A DNA stretch of 64,000 bases from Empedobacter stercoris (GCF_965137335.1 NZ_CBCRZD010000012.1); one strand, 5' to 3'; positions 1 through 8,610 are shown, counted from the first letter of the stretch. Made by a program: numbers and translations. Notes: generated by a model not told the origin, from the sequence alone.

Positions 1-68
1 TGTTTTTCTAAAACTTCTTTCACACAGCGTAACTTAAATGCTACATCATATTTTACTTTTCTTGTCAT
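1..68 (-). CDS. IS3-family transposase OrfA, N-terminal fragment
   Basis: Reading the minus strand from the ATG at 66-68 gives 22 codons beginning MTRKVKYDVAFKLRCVKEVL, which run off the left edge of the window. This is the usual start of the helix-turn-helix OrfA subunit of IS3/IS150-group transposases, which binds the element ends. The start codon sits just inside a terminal inverted repeat, as expected for these elements. Only the N-terminus is present, so the exact IS cannot be named and intactness cannot be judged. Confidence 0.7.
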   Translation of the reverse strand, partial: MTRKVKYDVAFKLRCVKEVLEK

Positions 69-108
69 AAAAAATGCCCCCAAAAGTGTCTAACTTTTTG
101 GGGGCAGT
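1..108 (-). mobile_element. End of an IS3-family (IS150-like) insertion sequence
   Basis: Positions 87-106 read on the minus strand as TGCCCCCAAAAAGTTAGACA, the type of terminal inverted repeat seen in IS3/IS150-group elements of Flavobacteriia. Its outer part also pairs with 75-85 to form a stem (TGCCCCCAAAA against TTTTTGGGGGCA), which on the minus strand is followed by a T run and could stop transcription entering the element. An OrfA start lies immediately inside. The other end and the target duplication lie outside the window. Confidence 0.7.
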
Positions 109-126
109 GTAACTGAGTTGAAGCTT

Positions 127-912
127 TTATTTTATCGTATTAATATACGCAATAACTTTTTCGTTAAAAATCTGAGGTTGATCAACATTCACAACATGTC
201 CACAATCCTCAATGACAATTAATTCAGAGTTTTTGGTGTGTGATTTTATTAAGTTTTCAATTGATGGTAAAAACATATGATCTTCTGATCCCATAATATA
301 AAGTGTAGGGATATTAAGCTCTACTTCTCTAAACCATTTTAACAACGGATTGATATCTGCTGTTAGTTTGAACCACTTTAGAAATTCTTTTTGATAGAGT
401 TTCTTCGCTTCATTAATAAATAAATTGCGCGATTCTTTGTGTGCACTTCTCGGCATAATGGCAAAAGCGAAAATACGGTACAAAACTAAATACGGAATCA
501 TATGTTTGAACATATTACCAACGGTCATTAAAAAGCGACTTTGATAATTCATCTTCATGATTGCTCCACCCATAATCATCGATTTGAAACGTTCTGAATA
601 ATCTTCTGCCAACTGTCTAATAACAATTGTACCCAAAGACATTCCAACAAAATGTGTTTGTTTAATTTTTAAATGATCCAATACATCAATCACATCTTTC
701 GCTACAGATTCGAACGTATAGCGTTTTTCAAAAAGCGATTTAAGGTTATTTTTCGAACGACCATGTCCTCTCAAATCCAAAAGAACAACATTAAAATGCT
801 TACGAAATTCACGAATTTGTTTAAACCAAATCGTTGAACTTCCTCCTGCTCCATGAACAAAAGTGACCCATTCTGCACTTGTGGGATGAGTATATGTAGT
901 GTGTGCTAACAA
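127..912 (-). CDS. Alpha/beta hydrolase
   Basis: A 261-residue alpha/beta-hydrolase fold enzyme, probably a cytosolic esterase or lipase-like hydrolase; the substrate cannot be told. Visible are the oxyanion-hole motif HGAGG (residues 20-24), the nucleophile elbow GMSLG with Ser92, the acid Asp211 and the base His239 (CGHV). A cap region (about 115-190) rich in aromatic and basic residues separates the two halves. The reading frame opens with TTG at 910-912, shortly after an in-frame stop, and no ATG occurs before residue 91, so TTG is the likely start. A TAATTTTG -7-like element (934-941, minus) lies about 20 nt upstream. The IS end begins about 20 bp past the stop codon. Confidence 0.8.
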   Translation of the reverse strand: MLAHTTYTHPTSAEWVTFVHGAGGSSTIWFKQIREFRKHFNVVLLDLRGHGRSKNNLKSLFEKRYTFESVAKDVIDVLDHLKIKQTHFVGMSLGTIVIRQLAEDYSERFKSMIMGGAIMKMNYQSRFLMTVGNMFKHMIPYLVLYRIFAFAIMPRSAHKESRNLFINEAKKLYQKEFLKWFKLTADINPLLKWFREVELNIPTLYIMGSEDHMFLPSIENLIKSHTKNSELIVIEDCGHVVNVDQPQIFNEKVIAYINTIK

Positions 913-990
913 TTTATACGTAATTTAGAACTGCAAAATTAAACTAAAAACTATGCCAAGCATAATACTTTTGATAACTTTAAGATATTT

Positions 991-1692
991 TTAATCTTCA
1001 TCATCTTCTGTGTCAACGTCTGTTGATGTTTTCTTTAAATAAAAAACATCGTTCATGACTTCTGCTTTTACATAATTCAGCTTTTTTTGCTCTTTGATTC
1101 GATCTGTAAACAATGTTCCGATTAAATGATCGTATTCATGTTGAAAAATTACAGCAGTAAAACCTTCTACTGTTTCATCATGAAAATTCCCATCCAAATC
1201 AAAATATTCTAATCGAAGAACTAAACTTCTATGTACTTTTCCAAAAATATCTGGAATCGACAAACAACCTTCTCTTCCATAACGAACAATATCCGAATAC
1301 CACGTAATTTTTGGATTGATGATAAACTCAAAAGGTTCACCCTCTTTATCAAAACGTTGTACCCAAACGGCATTTCTATTTATGCCAATTTGTGGTGCCG
1401 CAATCCCAACACCTTTACTTGCCTCGTCTTGCACAGTCGCATACATACGATCCGCCAATAGTTTAATATTTGGATCTTTGGGATCTATGTCAATAGATTG
1501 GGCTTTCAACACAGTAAGATCATCATCAGAAGTTGTTAATAAAACTCGAAATGTTTCGTACGATTTTTTTTCTTTTACTAAAGTAACTTCAGCTCCAGTC
1601 AAAGGTTTATAGGTTTTATTCTTCATATTTTTAGATTGAGCAAATAATGCAGTTGAACAAATCAATAAACCAAACGTAATTATTTTTATCAT
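991..1692 (-). CDS. def: Peptide deformylase with N-terminal signal peptide
   Basis: Peptide deformylase removes the formyl group from N-terminal formyl-Met using a metal ion. All three family motifs are intact: GVGIAAPQIG (residues 94-103), EGCLS with the metal ligand Cys143, and HEYDH (185-189) with the two ligand histidines and the catalytic Glu. Unlike the housekeeping enzyme (about 170-190 residues in the cytosol), this 233-residue protein begins with a convincing signal peptide (MIKIITFGLLICSTALFAQ) and about 70 extra residues before the core, so export to the periplasm is predicted. It overlaps the upstream doxX-like gene by ATGA and is probably translationally coupled to it. Its physiological substrate outside the cytosol is unknown, and a separate housekeeping def gene is expected elsewhere. 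Confidence 0.88.
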   Translation of the reverse strand: MIKIITFGLLICSTALFAQSKNMKNKTYKPLTGAEVTLVKEKKSYETFRVLLTTSDDDLTVLKAQSIDIDPKDPNIKLLADRMYATVQDEASKGVGIAAPQIGINRNAVWVQRFDKEGEPFEFIINPKITWYSDIVRYGREGCLSIPDIFGKVHRSLVLRLEYFDLDGNFHDETVEGFTAVIFQHEYDHLIGTLFTDRIKEQKKLNYVKAEVMNDVFYLKKTSTDVDTEDDED

Positions 1693-2102
1693 TTTTTTAG
1701 AATTAATCGATCCAACGAATATTTTCCTGCACCTGATAAAAATAAAACGAAATAATTAATTAAATAGAATAAACCTAATTCTTTTTTACCAAAATCATCG
1801 TCAGCATGTACAATAAAAACAGCTACCAACATGGTAATAATTAATGGAATTGATGCTAAACGTGTAAAAAGTCCAACCAAAACTAAAAATGCACATAATA
1901 TTTCTGCAAAAACAGTTAATCCTAACGAAATTTCTGGACCTAATCCTATTGGATCTCCAAATTCAAAATTTCCATTGACTAATTTTTGTAATTTTCCAAA
2001 ACCATGCGTAAACATAAATCCACCAGCAGCCAAACGAATGAATAACAAGGATACATCTATAAAAGCAGGTTGACTTCCTAATAATTTAAATTTTGTGCTC
2101 AT
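1689..2102 (-). CDS. DoxX family membrane protein
   Basis: A 137-residue integral membrane protein with four predicted transmembrane segments. The opening pattern (LLFIRLAAGGFMFTHGFGKL) and the middle GLFTRLASIPLIITMLVAVFIVH are typical of the DoxX/DoxD family, whose members are thought to take part in quinone-linked oxidoreduction or redox stress responses, though most are uncharacterised. It is the first gene of a two-gene unit with the exported peptide deformylase, overlapping it by 4 bp. The function of the pair is not known. Confidence 0.8.
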   Translation of the reverse strand: MSTKFKLLGSQPAFIDVSLLFIRLAAGGFMFTHGFGKLQKLVNGNFEFGDPIGLGPEISLGLTVFAEILCAFLVLVGLFTRLASIPLIITMLVAVFIVHADDDFGKKELGLFYLINYFVLFLSGAGKYSLDRLILKK

Positions 2103-2226
2103 TTAATATTTTTTTTCAAATATAAGTTCTTGTTTTTACGTTGACATTTAAATAGGTCAAGAAATCAAGATTTTTCTATTAATTTTGAATCAACTTTAAT
2201 CAATAAGAACTAAATAATACAATATT

Positions 2227-3045
2227 ATGTTAAAAAATATTTCATTAATGGCTTTACTATTTTCGAATTTTGCTTTTGCACAAAAATCTGAATTAGTACA
2301 AAATGACGTCTTTGGAAATCCTATTTTCATTGAGGAATCTATGCAAAAAGCACGAATTCGAATGATGCATATCGAAGGATACGATCAAGAATATTATACA
2401 AAATCAACCTACAATACAGCAGGAAATCCAACTAAACGTGATTATTTTGATGAAGAAGGAAATGTATCTTTTTCAGAATCTTTTAATTACAACGACACCA
2501 ACAAATTAGCTTCGAGAGAATTAAAAAATACGGATGAAAGTTTGATTTTTAACTTTGATTACGAATATACGCCCGAAGGTTACATTGTGACAAAAAGTGA
2601 AAATGATGTCAATGTTGTAAAAATAGAATACAAATTAGATCAGAATCAAAACATTACTTACGAACACGAATCGAACTTATTGGAGGATAATGATATTTTT
2701 ATCGAAAAAAATCATTTGTATCAAAATGGTTTTTTAGTTAAAACACAGGTAAAATATAACCAAGGATCTTATACATTAGATTATAAAAACGATGCTAAAG
2801 GCAATCCGATTGAAGAAATTTATTTAGATAAAGATAACAAAGCTGTCAATAAATATCTCCGAAAATTTGACGACAACAATAACATGACAGAAGAAGTAAC
2901 GTTAGATGAAACTGGAAAAGTTAAGCATATTTCGACAATCAAATACCAATATGATAATCACAAAAATTGGACAAAAAGAACACAATACGTGAAAAATTTT
3001 GATCAACCAATTTCAAACACAACAAGAACAATTCGTTACGAATAA
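2227..3045 (+). CDS. Secreted protein with YD-like repeats, function unknown
   Basis: A 272-residue protein with a clear signal peptide (residues 1-18, ending in FAFAQ). The mature part contains repeated short strands of the form Y-x-x-x-GNP/GN followed by acidic turns (for example TYNTAGNPTKRDYFDEEGN and YKNDAKGNPIEEIYLDKDN), resembling the YD repeats of Rhs/wall-associated proteins but without the toxin or core domains of that family. It is probably a periplasmic or surface beta-rich protein. A TAATTTTG -7-like element lies at 2180-2187 and a terminator follows the stop. No function is assigned. Confidence 0.65.
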   Translation: MLKNISLMALLFSNFAFAQKSELVQNDVFGNPIFIEESMQKARIRMMHIEGYDQEYYTKSTYNTAGNPTKRDYFDEEGNVSFSESFNYNDTNKLASRELKNTDESLIFNFDYEYTPEGYIVTKSENDVNVVKIEYKLDQNQNITYEHESNLLEDNDIFIEKNHLYQNGFLVKTQVKYNQGSYTLDYKNDAKGNPIEEIYLDKDNKAVNKYLRKFDDNNNMTEEVTLDETGKVKHISTIKYQYDNHKNWTKRTQYVKNFDQPISNTTRTIRYE

Positions 3046-3050
3046 CACAA

Positions 3051-3077
3051 AGAGTCAATAAATTTGGCTCTTTTTTA
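3051..3077 (+). terminator. Rho-independent terminator
   Basis: A short stem (AGAGTC against GGCTCT, with one G-T pair) around an AT-rich loop is followed by six T residues, directly downstream of the secreted YD-like gene. Confidence 0.6.
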
Positions 3078-3138
3078 TTTGATTATTTAACTAAATGTTA
3101 TTAACTTTATTCTAATCAACCATTTATCTCGTTTTATT

Positions 3139-3567
3139 ATGATAAAAAATGTGCAAGAATTTAATCGACTATTTCAATTGTATCAAAAAGATAATCGTTT
3201 CAACTTGTACATAAATGATTATCCTAAAAATGAATTTGCAATACAATTTTATAGTGACGAAATCGAAGATTTGAATTTAGAATATGTCGATTCTACAACT
3301 AATTCAGTACGGAAAATTCAAGATTATCGTGCTAAATTAAGTGACTATTTTCGTCCTGAAGAATTGATAACGCTTGAAGTTATATCTATTTCAGGTTATT
3401 TTAGACGATACGATTTTTATTTCTATACCAACGAAAAAACGTTTATTTTCAACTTTATTCATCGAGATTTTTTGTTTCAATTAATTGATTTTCTTTTATC
3501 CGAATTGGATTGCAATTTTATTAGCCGTTTAAAAACTGAACTATTAATAAATTTGGAATACGAATAA
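3139..3567 (+). CDS. Hypothetical protein
   Basis: A 142-residue cytosolic-looking protein with no signal peptide or membrane segment. It is rich in Phe, Tyr and charged residues; the C-terminal third (DFYFYTNEKTFIFNFIHRDFLF onwards) is strongly aromatic and predicted alpha/beta. No family is recognised. It stands alone between a terminator and the radical-SAM gene. ATG start follows an AT-rich leader without a Shine-Dalgarno site, as is normal for these bacteria. Codon use matches the neighbours, so it is probably a genuine gene. Confidence 0.5.
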   Translation: MIKNVQEFNRLFQLYQKDNRFNLYINDYPKNEFAIQFYSDEIEDLNLEYVDSTTNSVRKIQDYRAKLSDYFRPEELITLEVISISGYFRRYDFYFYTNEKTFIFNFIHRDFLFQLIDFLLSELDCNFISRLKTELLINLEYE

Positions 3568-3642
3568 TTCGTGATGTTATTTTTTTTATAAACGACATCT
3601 TATGTCTGTTTAAATTATTTTTTTTGCAAAAAGCTGAATAAA

Positions 3643-4908
3643 ATGAATTTTGATCGGATTAATGAAAAGTTGAGTATTTTAGCTGATGCAGCAAAATATG
3701 ATGTTTCATGCTCATCGAGTGGAAGTAAACGGAAAAACACAAGCAATGGATTAGGAAATGCTTCTCAATCTGGCATTTGTCATTCTTTTACAGAAGATGG
3801 TCGCTGCGTATCATTATTAAAAATTCTGTTGACCAATCACTGTATTTACGATTGTGCATTTTGTGTGTCTCGAAAAAGTAATGATGTAAAACGAGCTGCT
3901 TTTACTGTACAAGAAGTGGTAGATTTAACTATTAACTTTTATAGACGAAATTACATAGAAGGATTATTCTTAAGCTCTGGAATCTTCAAGAATGCTGATT
4001 TCACAATGGAACGTTTGCTTTTGATAGCAAAAAAATTACGAATAGAAGAAAATTTCAACGGTTACATTCATCTTAAAACTATTCCTGGCGCAAGTGACGA
4101 GTTATTAAAAGAAGCAGGATTGTATGCTGATAGAATGTCAATTAATTTGGAGATGCCAACTGAAAAAGGTCTTCAATTAGTTGCACCTGAAAAATCGCAC
4201 GAAGATGTAAAAAAACCTTTGGCCTTTATTCAACAACAAATGACTGAATATAATGCAGAACGAAAATTAATAAAGTCAACTCCAACATTTGTGCCCGCTG
4301 GACAATCTACACAAATGGTGATTGGTGCGACACCCGAAAATGATATGGAAATTATGTATACGGCTAATCAATATTACAATAATTTCAAACTTAAACGTGT
4401 CTATTATTCAGGATTCATTCCAATCAATCACAATGATAAGATGCTACCTTCTATTGGTACTCAACCACCATTACTTAGAGAAAATCGACTTTATCAAACA
4501 GATTGGTTGATGCGTTTTTATCAGTTTGATGTCAAAGAAATTTTAAATCAACAAAATCCACATCTCGATACGGATATTGATCCAAAATTAAGTTATGCCT
4601 TAAGAAATTTACATCTTTATCCGATTGATATTAATACCGCAGATTATCATTTAATTCTACGAATTCCAGGAATTGGTGTTCAATCAGCAAAGAAAATAAT
4701 TACTGCTCGAAGATTTGGAAAAATTTATGCTTATCAATTAAAAAAATTAGGAATTGCTTATAACCGGGCTAAATTTTTTATGACATGCGCTGATGATCAA
4801 TACCAACAAAAGGATTTACTTGGATCTCAGATTAAACATCGAATATTGAGTACGAGTAAAAGTAAATACCTTAAAAATCAACCTAATCAATTAAATCTTT
4901 TCGACTAA
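3643..4908 (+). CDS. Radical SAM protein with C-terminal HhH motif (putative DNA modification/repair)
   Basis: A 421-residue protein of the radical-SAM family annotated in databases as putative DNA modification/repair (TIGR03916 type). The [4Fe-4S] ligands are in CIYDCAFC (Cys67, Cys71, Cys74, spacing CxxxCxxC). Upstream is the family-typical GICHSFTEDGRCVSLLK stretch. The C-terminus carries a helix-hairpin-helix segment (LRIPGIGVQSAKKIITAR, near residue 340), as in DNA-binding and repair proteins. The next gene starts inside its stop codon (TAATG), and homologues of that gene (DUF4130) accompany this family widely. The reaction is unproven; by homology and context it acts on DNA bases. Confidence 0.85.
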   Translation: MNFDRINEKLSILADAAKYDVSCSSSGSKRKNTSNGLGNASQSGICHSFTEDGRCVSLLKILLTNHCIYDCAFCVSRKSNDVKRAAFTVQEVVDLTINFYRRNYIEGLFLSSGIFKNADFTMERLLLIAKKLRIEENFNGYIHLKTIPGASDELLKEAGLYADRMSINLEMPTEKGLQLVAPEKSHEDVKKPLAFIQQQMTEYNAERKLIKSTPTFVPAGQSTQMVIGATPENDMEIMYTANQYYNNFKLKRVYYSGFIPINHNDKMLPSIGTQPPLLRENRLYQTDWLMRFYQFDVKEILNQQNPHLDTDIDPKLSYALRNLHLYPIDINTADYHLILRIPGIGVQSAKKIITARRFGKIYAYQLKKLGIAYNRAKFFMTCADDQYQQKDLLGSQIKHRILSTSKSKYLKNQPNQLNLFD

Positions 4909-5669
4909 TGGAACGCTATGTTTTTGATAATAGTTTCGAAGGATTTTTGACATTAATTTTTGATTATTATGTTCGAAAACCTCAGCAAATAAAAATTGTT
5001 TCGCAAAGGGATTTTTTACCATCGATGTTCGACGATGAATATATAGTAATTACAGATGAACAAAAAGCGGAAAGGGTGCATAAAAGCTTAAAAAACAAAT
5101 TAAATTCAACAAGTTACAAAGCTTTACAAGCCGTTTTTTTGTCAGAAGAAAAAGAAGCGTTTGAAAAACTCTTTCATTATTGTTGTTTAATAATTAATGA
5201 ATCAACTGCAATACAATTAAATTACGGAAATGAGTTTGTGCTTTATGTAATGAAAATGTATCGTTCAGTTCATCGCGAAAAGCATCATCATGAAGCATTT
5301 ATCCGTTTTGAAAAGATTAATCAAGATTTATTTTTTGCTAAAACAGAACCCAAATACAATATTTTACCTTTGATTATCCATCATTTTAGAAAAAGGTATG
5401 CGGATCAAAATTGGATTATTTACGATAGTATTCGAAAATATGGAATTTACTATGATAAAAATTCAAAACAAGTTCATCAAATACAATTAAATTTCACTCC
5501 AAAATCTACAACATTACCTACCGAATACATTGATGTGGATGAAAATTTGTACCAAGAATTATGGAAATCCTATTTTCATTCGACAACGATTGAGGCGAGA
5601 AAAAACTCGAAATTACAGATGCAATTGATGCCAAAGCGATTTTGGAAAAATTTAACTGAGTATAATTAA
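4908..5669 (+). CDS. DUF4130 / radical-SAM-linked DNA metabolism protein
   Basis: A 253-residue protein of the TIGR03915/DUF4130 family, which is almost always encoded next to the radical-SAM/HhH protein. Recognisable features are the DSIRKYGIYYD segment and the basic C-terminal NSKLQMQLMPKRFWKNLTEY pattern typical of DUF4130. The family shows a remote uracil-DNA-glycosylase-like relationship in some members, so a DNA-repair role is inferred rather than shown. Its start codon overlaps the upstream stop by one base (TAATG), so the two proteins are almost certainly co-translated and act together. Confidence 0.85.
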   Translation: MERYVFDNSFEGFLTLIFDYYVRKPQQIKIVSQRDFLPSMFDDEYIVITDEQKAERVHKSLKNKLNSTSYKALQAVFLSEEKEAFEKLFHYCCLIINESTAIQLNYGNEFVLYVMKMYRSVHREKHHHEAFIRFEKINQDLFFAKTEPKYNILPLIIHHFRKRYADQNWIIYDSIRKYGIYYDKNSKQVHQIQLNFTPKSTTLPTEYIDVDENLYQELWKSYFHSTTIEARKNSKLQMQLMPKRFWKNLTEYN

Positions 5670-5670
5670 A

Positions 5671-5693
5671 AAAGGCTACAAATTGTAGCCTTT
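5671..5693. terminator. Bidirectional terminator
   Basis: A perfect 10-bp inverted repeat (AAAGGCTACA / TGTAGCCTTT) with a 3-nt loop lies between two convergent genes and is flanked by A and T runs, so it can serve both strands. Confidence 0.75.
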
Positions 5694-5700
5694 TAACTAT

Positions 5701-6639
5701 TTATTTTTTTGGTAAGAATACCTCTGCCATCATACATCGAGCGCTTCCTCCTCCTAATTTTTCAATCAAATCAATCTTAACAGGTAAAATTGGATTATAG
5801 TTTTCAATTTTAGAAATTTGATCTTCTGTTAATGAATTATAAGCTGTCTGCGACATTACCAAATACGATTGTCCTAAACCACCAACTTGCAACATATTTC
5901 CAGCAAATTGATGCATTTGCGTTTCTGTAATTGGAATAATCTCTTTTCCAGATTCTAAAATATACTCGCAAACCGCTTTCTTTTCTTTCTTATCATCGAT
6001 AGAATCCAAACAAATAATCGCATATTTATCTGCTATACACATCATTACATTAGTGTGATAAATAGGTTTACGCTCACCGTTTACTGTTTGATTGGCTTGA
6101 AAAATAACTGGTGTATACTCTAATTCCTCACAAAATTCAATTAACAAATCCTCATCTGTACGTTGAGAAACACAAGCATAAGCCAATTCATTTTCGCGAT
6201 CAAGAATAATACTTCCTGTTCCTTCTAAGAAAATCTCATCCTCTTCAGCGGATGTAAAATCAATCACATCTTCGATGTGAAATCCTTTCTCTTCTAATAA
6301 GCTCAATACATCTTCTTCGCGACGTTCTTCTCTTCTATTTTTTGCAAACATTGGATATAAGACAACATTTCCGTTATCGTGAAAAGAAATCCAATTGTTT
6401 GGAAAAATCGAATCTGGCGTATGTGGTGAAGCGGTATCTTTTATCGTAATGACATTAACTCCTTTTGAGCGTAAAGCCGAAACCATTCCTTGGAATTCTG
6501 ACAAAGCTTCTTTCTGAATATCTTCGTGCGATTCTGTTGTTTCGGTTTGAAAATAATTGTTAACAGCTGTTTCTGGATTGTAGTAAAAAGCTGTCGGTTC
6601 AACCATTAAAATAGTTGATGTATATTGTTTTTGTTTCAT
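5701..6639 (-). CDS. ctlX: CtlX-like citrulline/guanidino hydrolase (arginine deiminase superfamily)
   Basis: A 312-residue member of the guanidine-modifying (amidinotransferase) superfamily. The N-terminal pattern TILMVEPTAFYYNPETAVNNYFQ and the overall length match the CtlX citrulline-hydrolase family, which splits citrulline to ornithine, CO2 and ammonia. The pentein-fold catalytic residues appear intact: Asp/Glu near FPNNWISFHD, His in PIYHTNVMM and the nucleophile Cys302 in GGGSARCMMAEV. It follows the arginine-deiminase-like gene with a single base between stop and start, so the two are one operon. Substrate assignment (citrulline rather than methylarginine) rests on family resemblance and context. 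Confidence 0.75.
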   Translation of the reverse strand: MKQKQYTSTILMVEPTAFYYNPETAVNNYFQTETTESHEDIQKEALSEFQGMVSALRSKGVNVITIKDTASPHTPDSIFPNNWISFHDNGNVVLYPMFAKNRREERREEDVLSLLEEKGFHIEDVIDFTSAEEDEIFLEGTGSIILDRENELAYACVSQRTDEDLLIEFCEELEYTPVIFQANQTVNGERKPIYHTNVMMCIADKYAIICLDSIDDKKEKKAVCEYILESGKEIIPITETQMHQFAGNMLQVGGLGQSYLVMSQTAYNSLTEDQISKIENYNPILPVKIDLIEKLGGGSARCMMAEVFLPKK

Positions 6640-6640
6640 G

Positions 6641-7555
6641 TTATTTTCGGATTAAAGGCATAGTCGAACATCTTAATAAACCTCCCATTTTAGAGACTTC
6701 TCGGTAATTAATCCGTTCAACTTTTATATTCCATACATTTTCTAAATGATCATTTAAACGCGTAAAATTTTTCTCAGAAACGACTACTTCAGGAGAAATA
6801 GAAAAAACATTTGGATTCATCCAATACATTTCTTCTTTCGTTACTTCGAAAAGATTTTCTTTTCCAAAAATATCAACTATTTGCTGATATTCATGTTCAA
6901 ATAAGAATCCGTCTTTGTAAATAATTGCTTTGTCTTTTCCAACAGGATTAAACGTGCAATCTAAATGCAAAATACCTTCGTACGGATCTTGGTCATTCTT
7001 TTTCAATTCGAAATCTAAGACTTTCTTATTTGGAAATTTAGCTTTGATATACTCTACAAATTGAACATTTGTACGTCCAGTTTTGAATTGTTTAAAATCA
7101 GCTTGTTTGTAAGTTCCGACAAAAATATAATCGTTATACAAAATAACATCTCCACCTTCTACATATACTTCTTCAGGTAAAGCATTGATTTTATTCCCTT
7201 TAAACAAACGTTTAATATCGCGATAAGCTTGCAATTCTTCAAAACGGTCTGGAATAATATTCGCTATAAAAAATTCATCTTCAATCACAAATCCGACATC
7301 ACGAGAAAAAACTTGATTACAATTTTCTATTAAAGTTGGACGTAAAACTTCTACTTCATATTTTTTTAAAACTTGTTCAAATTCTGACATCTCCTCAATC
7401 AATTTTTCTTCTTTGGGATAATCATTATTTTTTACAGTTTCATAAGATTTTGCATCGAAAGTTTGATCAAGTGTTGGATTGACTCCATTAGATTCTGCTC
7501 GACCCAAAACTACAGTTTGTAGCTGTGCCGTTTCATTCTGTACATTTAATCGCAT
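6641..7555 (-). CDS. Arginine deiminase / dimethylargininase family protein
   Basis: A 304-residue pentein-fold hydrolase of the arginine deiminase/dimethylarginine dimethylaminohydrolase type. Family signatures are NQVFSRDVGFVI (substrate-binding Asp), the EGGDVILYN motif, His in LHLDCTFNPV, and the catalytic Cys296 in GGLLRCSTMPL. It probably hydrolyses the guanidino group of arginine or a methylated arginine, giving citrulline. It precedes the CtlX-like gene in a two-gene operon, which fits a route arginine to citrulline to ornithine that yields no ATP. Which guanidine it prefers cannot be decided from sequence. Confidence 0.75.
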   Translation of the reverse strand: MRLNVQNETAQLQTVVLGRAESNGVNPTLDQTFDAKSYETVKNNDYPKEEKLIEEMSEFEQVLKKYEVEVLRPTLIENCNQVFSRDVGFVIEDEFFIANIIPDRFEELQAYRDIKRLFKGNKINALPEEVYVEGGDVILYNDYIFVGTYKQADFKQFKTGRTNVQFVEYIKAKFPNKKVLDFELKKNDQDPYEGILHLDCTFNPVGKDKAIIYKDGFLFEHEYQQIVDIFGKENLFEVTKEEMYWMNPNVFSISPEVVVSEKNFTRLNDHLENVWNIKVERINYREVSKMGGLLRCSTMPLIRK

Positions 7556-7582
7556 ATTTTTTGTGGTTTTTTATTTTTTTTC

Positions 7583-7612
7583 AAAAAAAATCCCGCAATT
7601 AGCGAGATTTAA
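7583..7612 (-). terminator. Terminator after the amidohydrolase gene
   Basis: On the minus strand AATCTCGC-TAATT-GCGGGATT forms an 8-bp stem (one G-T pair) followed by eight T residues. It separates the amidohydrolase gene from the two downstream hydrolase genes, which therefore need their own promoter or read-through. Confidence 0.65.
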
Positions 7613-7632
7613 TTTCTGTATAAATATACATT

Positions 7633-8610
7633 TTATTTTTTAATTCCTAAAGCTTTCAAGCCATTTACAGTTGCAATATTCGAAAGTTGTTCCACATCAT
7701 AGAAGTGACAAGATTCTAACATTACACGCAATTCTGTAAGTAAATGTCCGTCAGAGAAAGGTTTGTAAATATCATTGATATTATCTGTTCCAAATGCAAC
7801 ATTAATTCCTCTTGGAATCATTTCATCAACAGGCGTAATTGAATTATGAGAGGGCGCTAAACGCTCTGTACGATTGTGATCTATCCAAGCAGTTGGACAA
7901 GAAACAATGTGCATATCTGCTTTTTTGATTAAATCATATAACTCATAACGGTATTTTCGGGGATGCGCCGCAACAGATATAGAGTGCACTGCTGAAACTT
8001 TTCCTTGCATTCCGTGTTCTATTGTTTTCAATGCTAACTGCTCTGTTTCAATCTCTTCATCGGTATTAAACTGATCGACATGTACATGAACCAATTTGTT
8101 TTTTGCCTTTGCTGTAGATAATAAAATATCTAAATGCTCTTCTTCTCTACCAAAATCCTTGGCTGGTAAACCACCGATAATATCCACAAAATCAGAAGAC
8201 ATGTCAAACCATTCGCGTGCTTTTGGTTCAATAACACCTTTCAACACTTGATTTGCAAAACGCATTTCGATGTCTTTCCCGTAATTATCTTTTAAGCGCT
8301 GAGCGGCTTGAATACTACGATCTTCGATCACTTCATCTGCATCAATAAAAGAACCAATTGCTTGACAACCTTGCTCTAACATAAAGTTAATTGCTTTTTC
8401 CATACGGAAATAAATGTCATCAACAGATGAATTACGTTTCATGTCATCAACTAAGTGCCATTTTTCTTTTAAATATGAATTTGATAAAGCGAAAGTGTCC
8501 GAAGTTAACGAATAAGCTCTGTCTAAATGTGAATGTGTATTAACCCAACCTCCTTTTTCTTTGATTCTTTCAAGTACTTCTTCGATCGGATTGTAGTTTT
8601 GTCTGTTCAT
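7633..8610 (-). CDS. Cytosine deaminase-like amidohydrolase
   Basis: A metal-dependent amidohydrolase of about 325 residues. The metal-binding HxH is in WVNTHSHLDRAY near the N-terminus, further ligand histidines are in KLVHVHVDQFN and SAVHSISVAA, and the catalytic Asp is in AFGTDNIND; together these match the cytosine deaminase/isopropylammelide-type branch. The substrate is unknown; deamination or hydrolysis of a nitrogen heterocycle or a guanidine product is plausible given the adjacent guanidine hydrolases. The open frame extends to a TTG at 8646, but the ATG at 8608-8610 (MNRQNYNP) gives the normal family length and is preferred. Confidence 0.75.
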   Translation of the reverse strand: MNRQNYNPIEEVLERIKEKGGWVNTHSHLDRAYSLTSDTFALSNSYLKEKWHLVDDMKRNSSVDDIYFRMEKAINFMLEQGCQAIGSFIDADEVIEDRSIQAAQRLKDNYGKDIEMRFANQVLKGVIEPKAREWFDMSSDFVDIIGGLPAKDFGREEEHLDILLSTAKAKNKLVHVHVDQFNTDEEIETEQLALKTIEHGMQGKVSAVHSISVAAHPRKYRYELYDLIKKADMHIVSCPTAWIDHNRTERLAPSHNSITPVDEMIPRGINVAFGTDNINDIYKPFSDGHLLTELRVMLESCHFYDVEQLSNIATVNGLKALGIKK

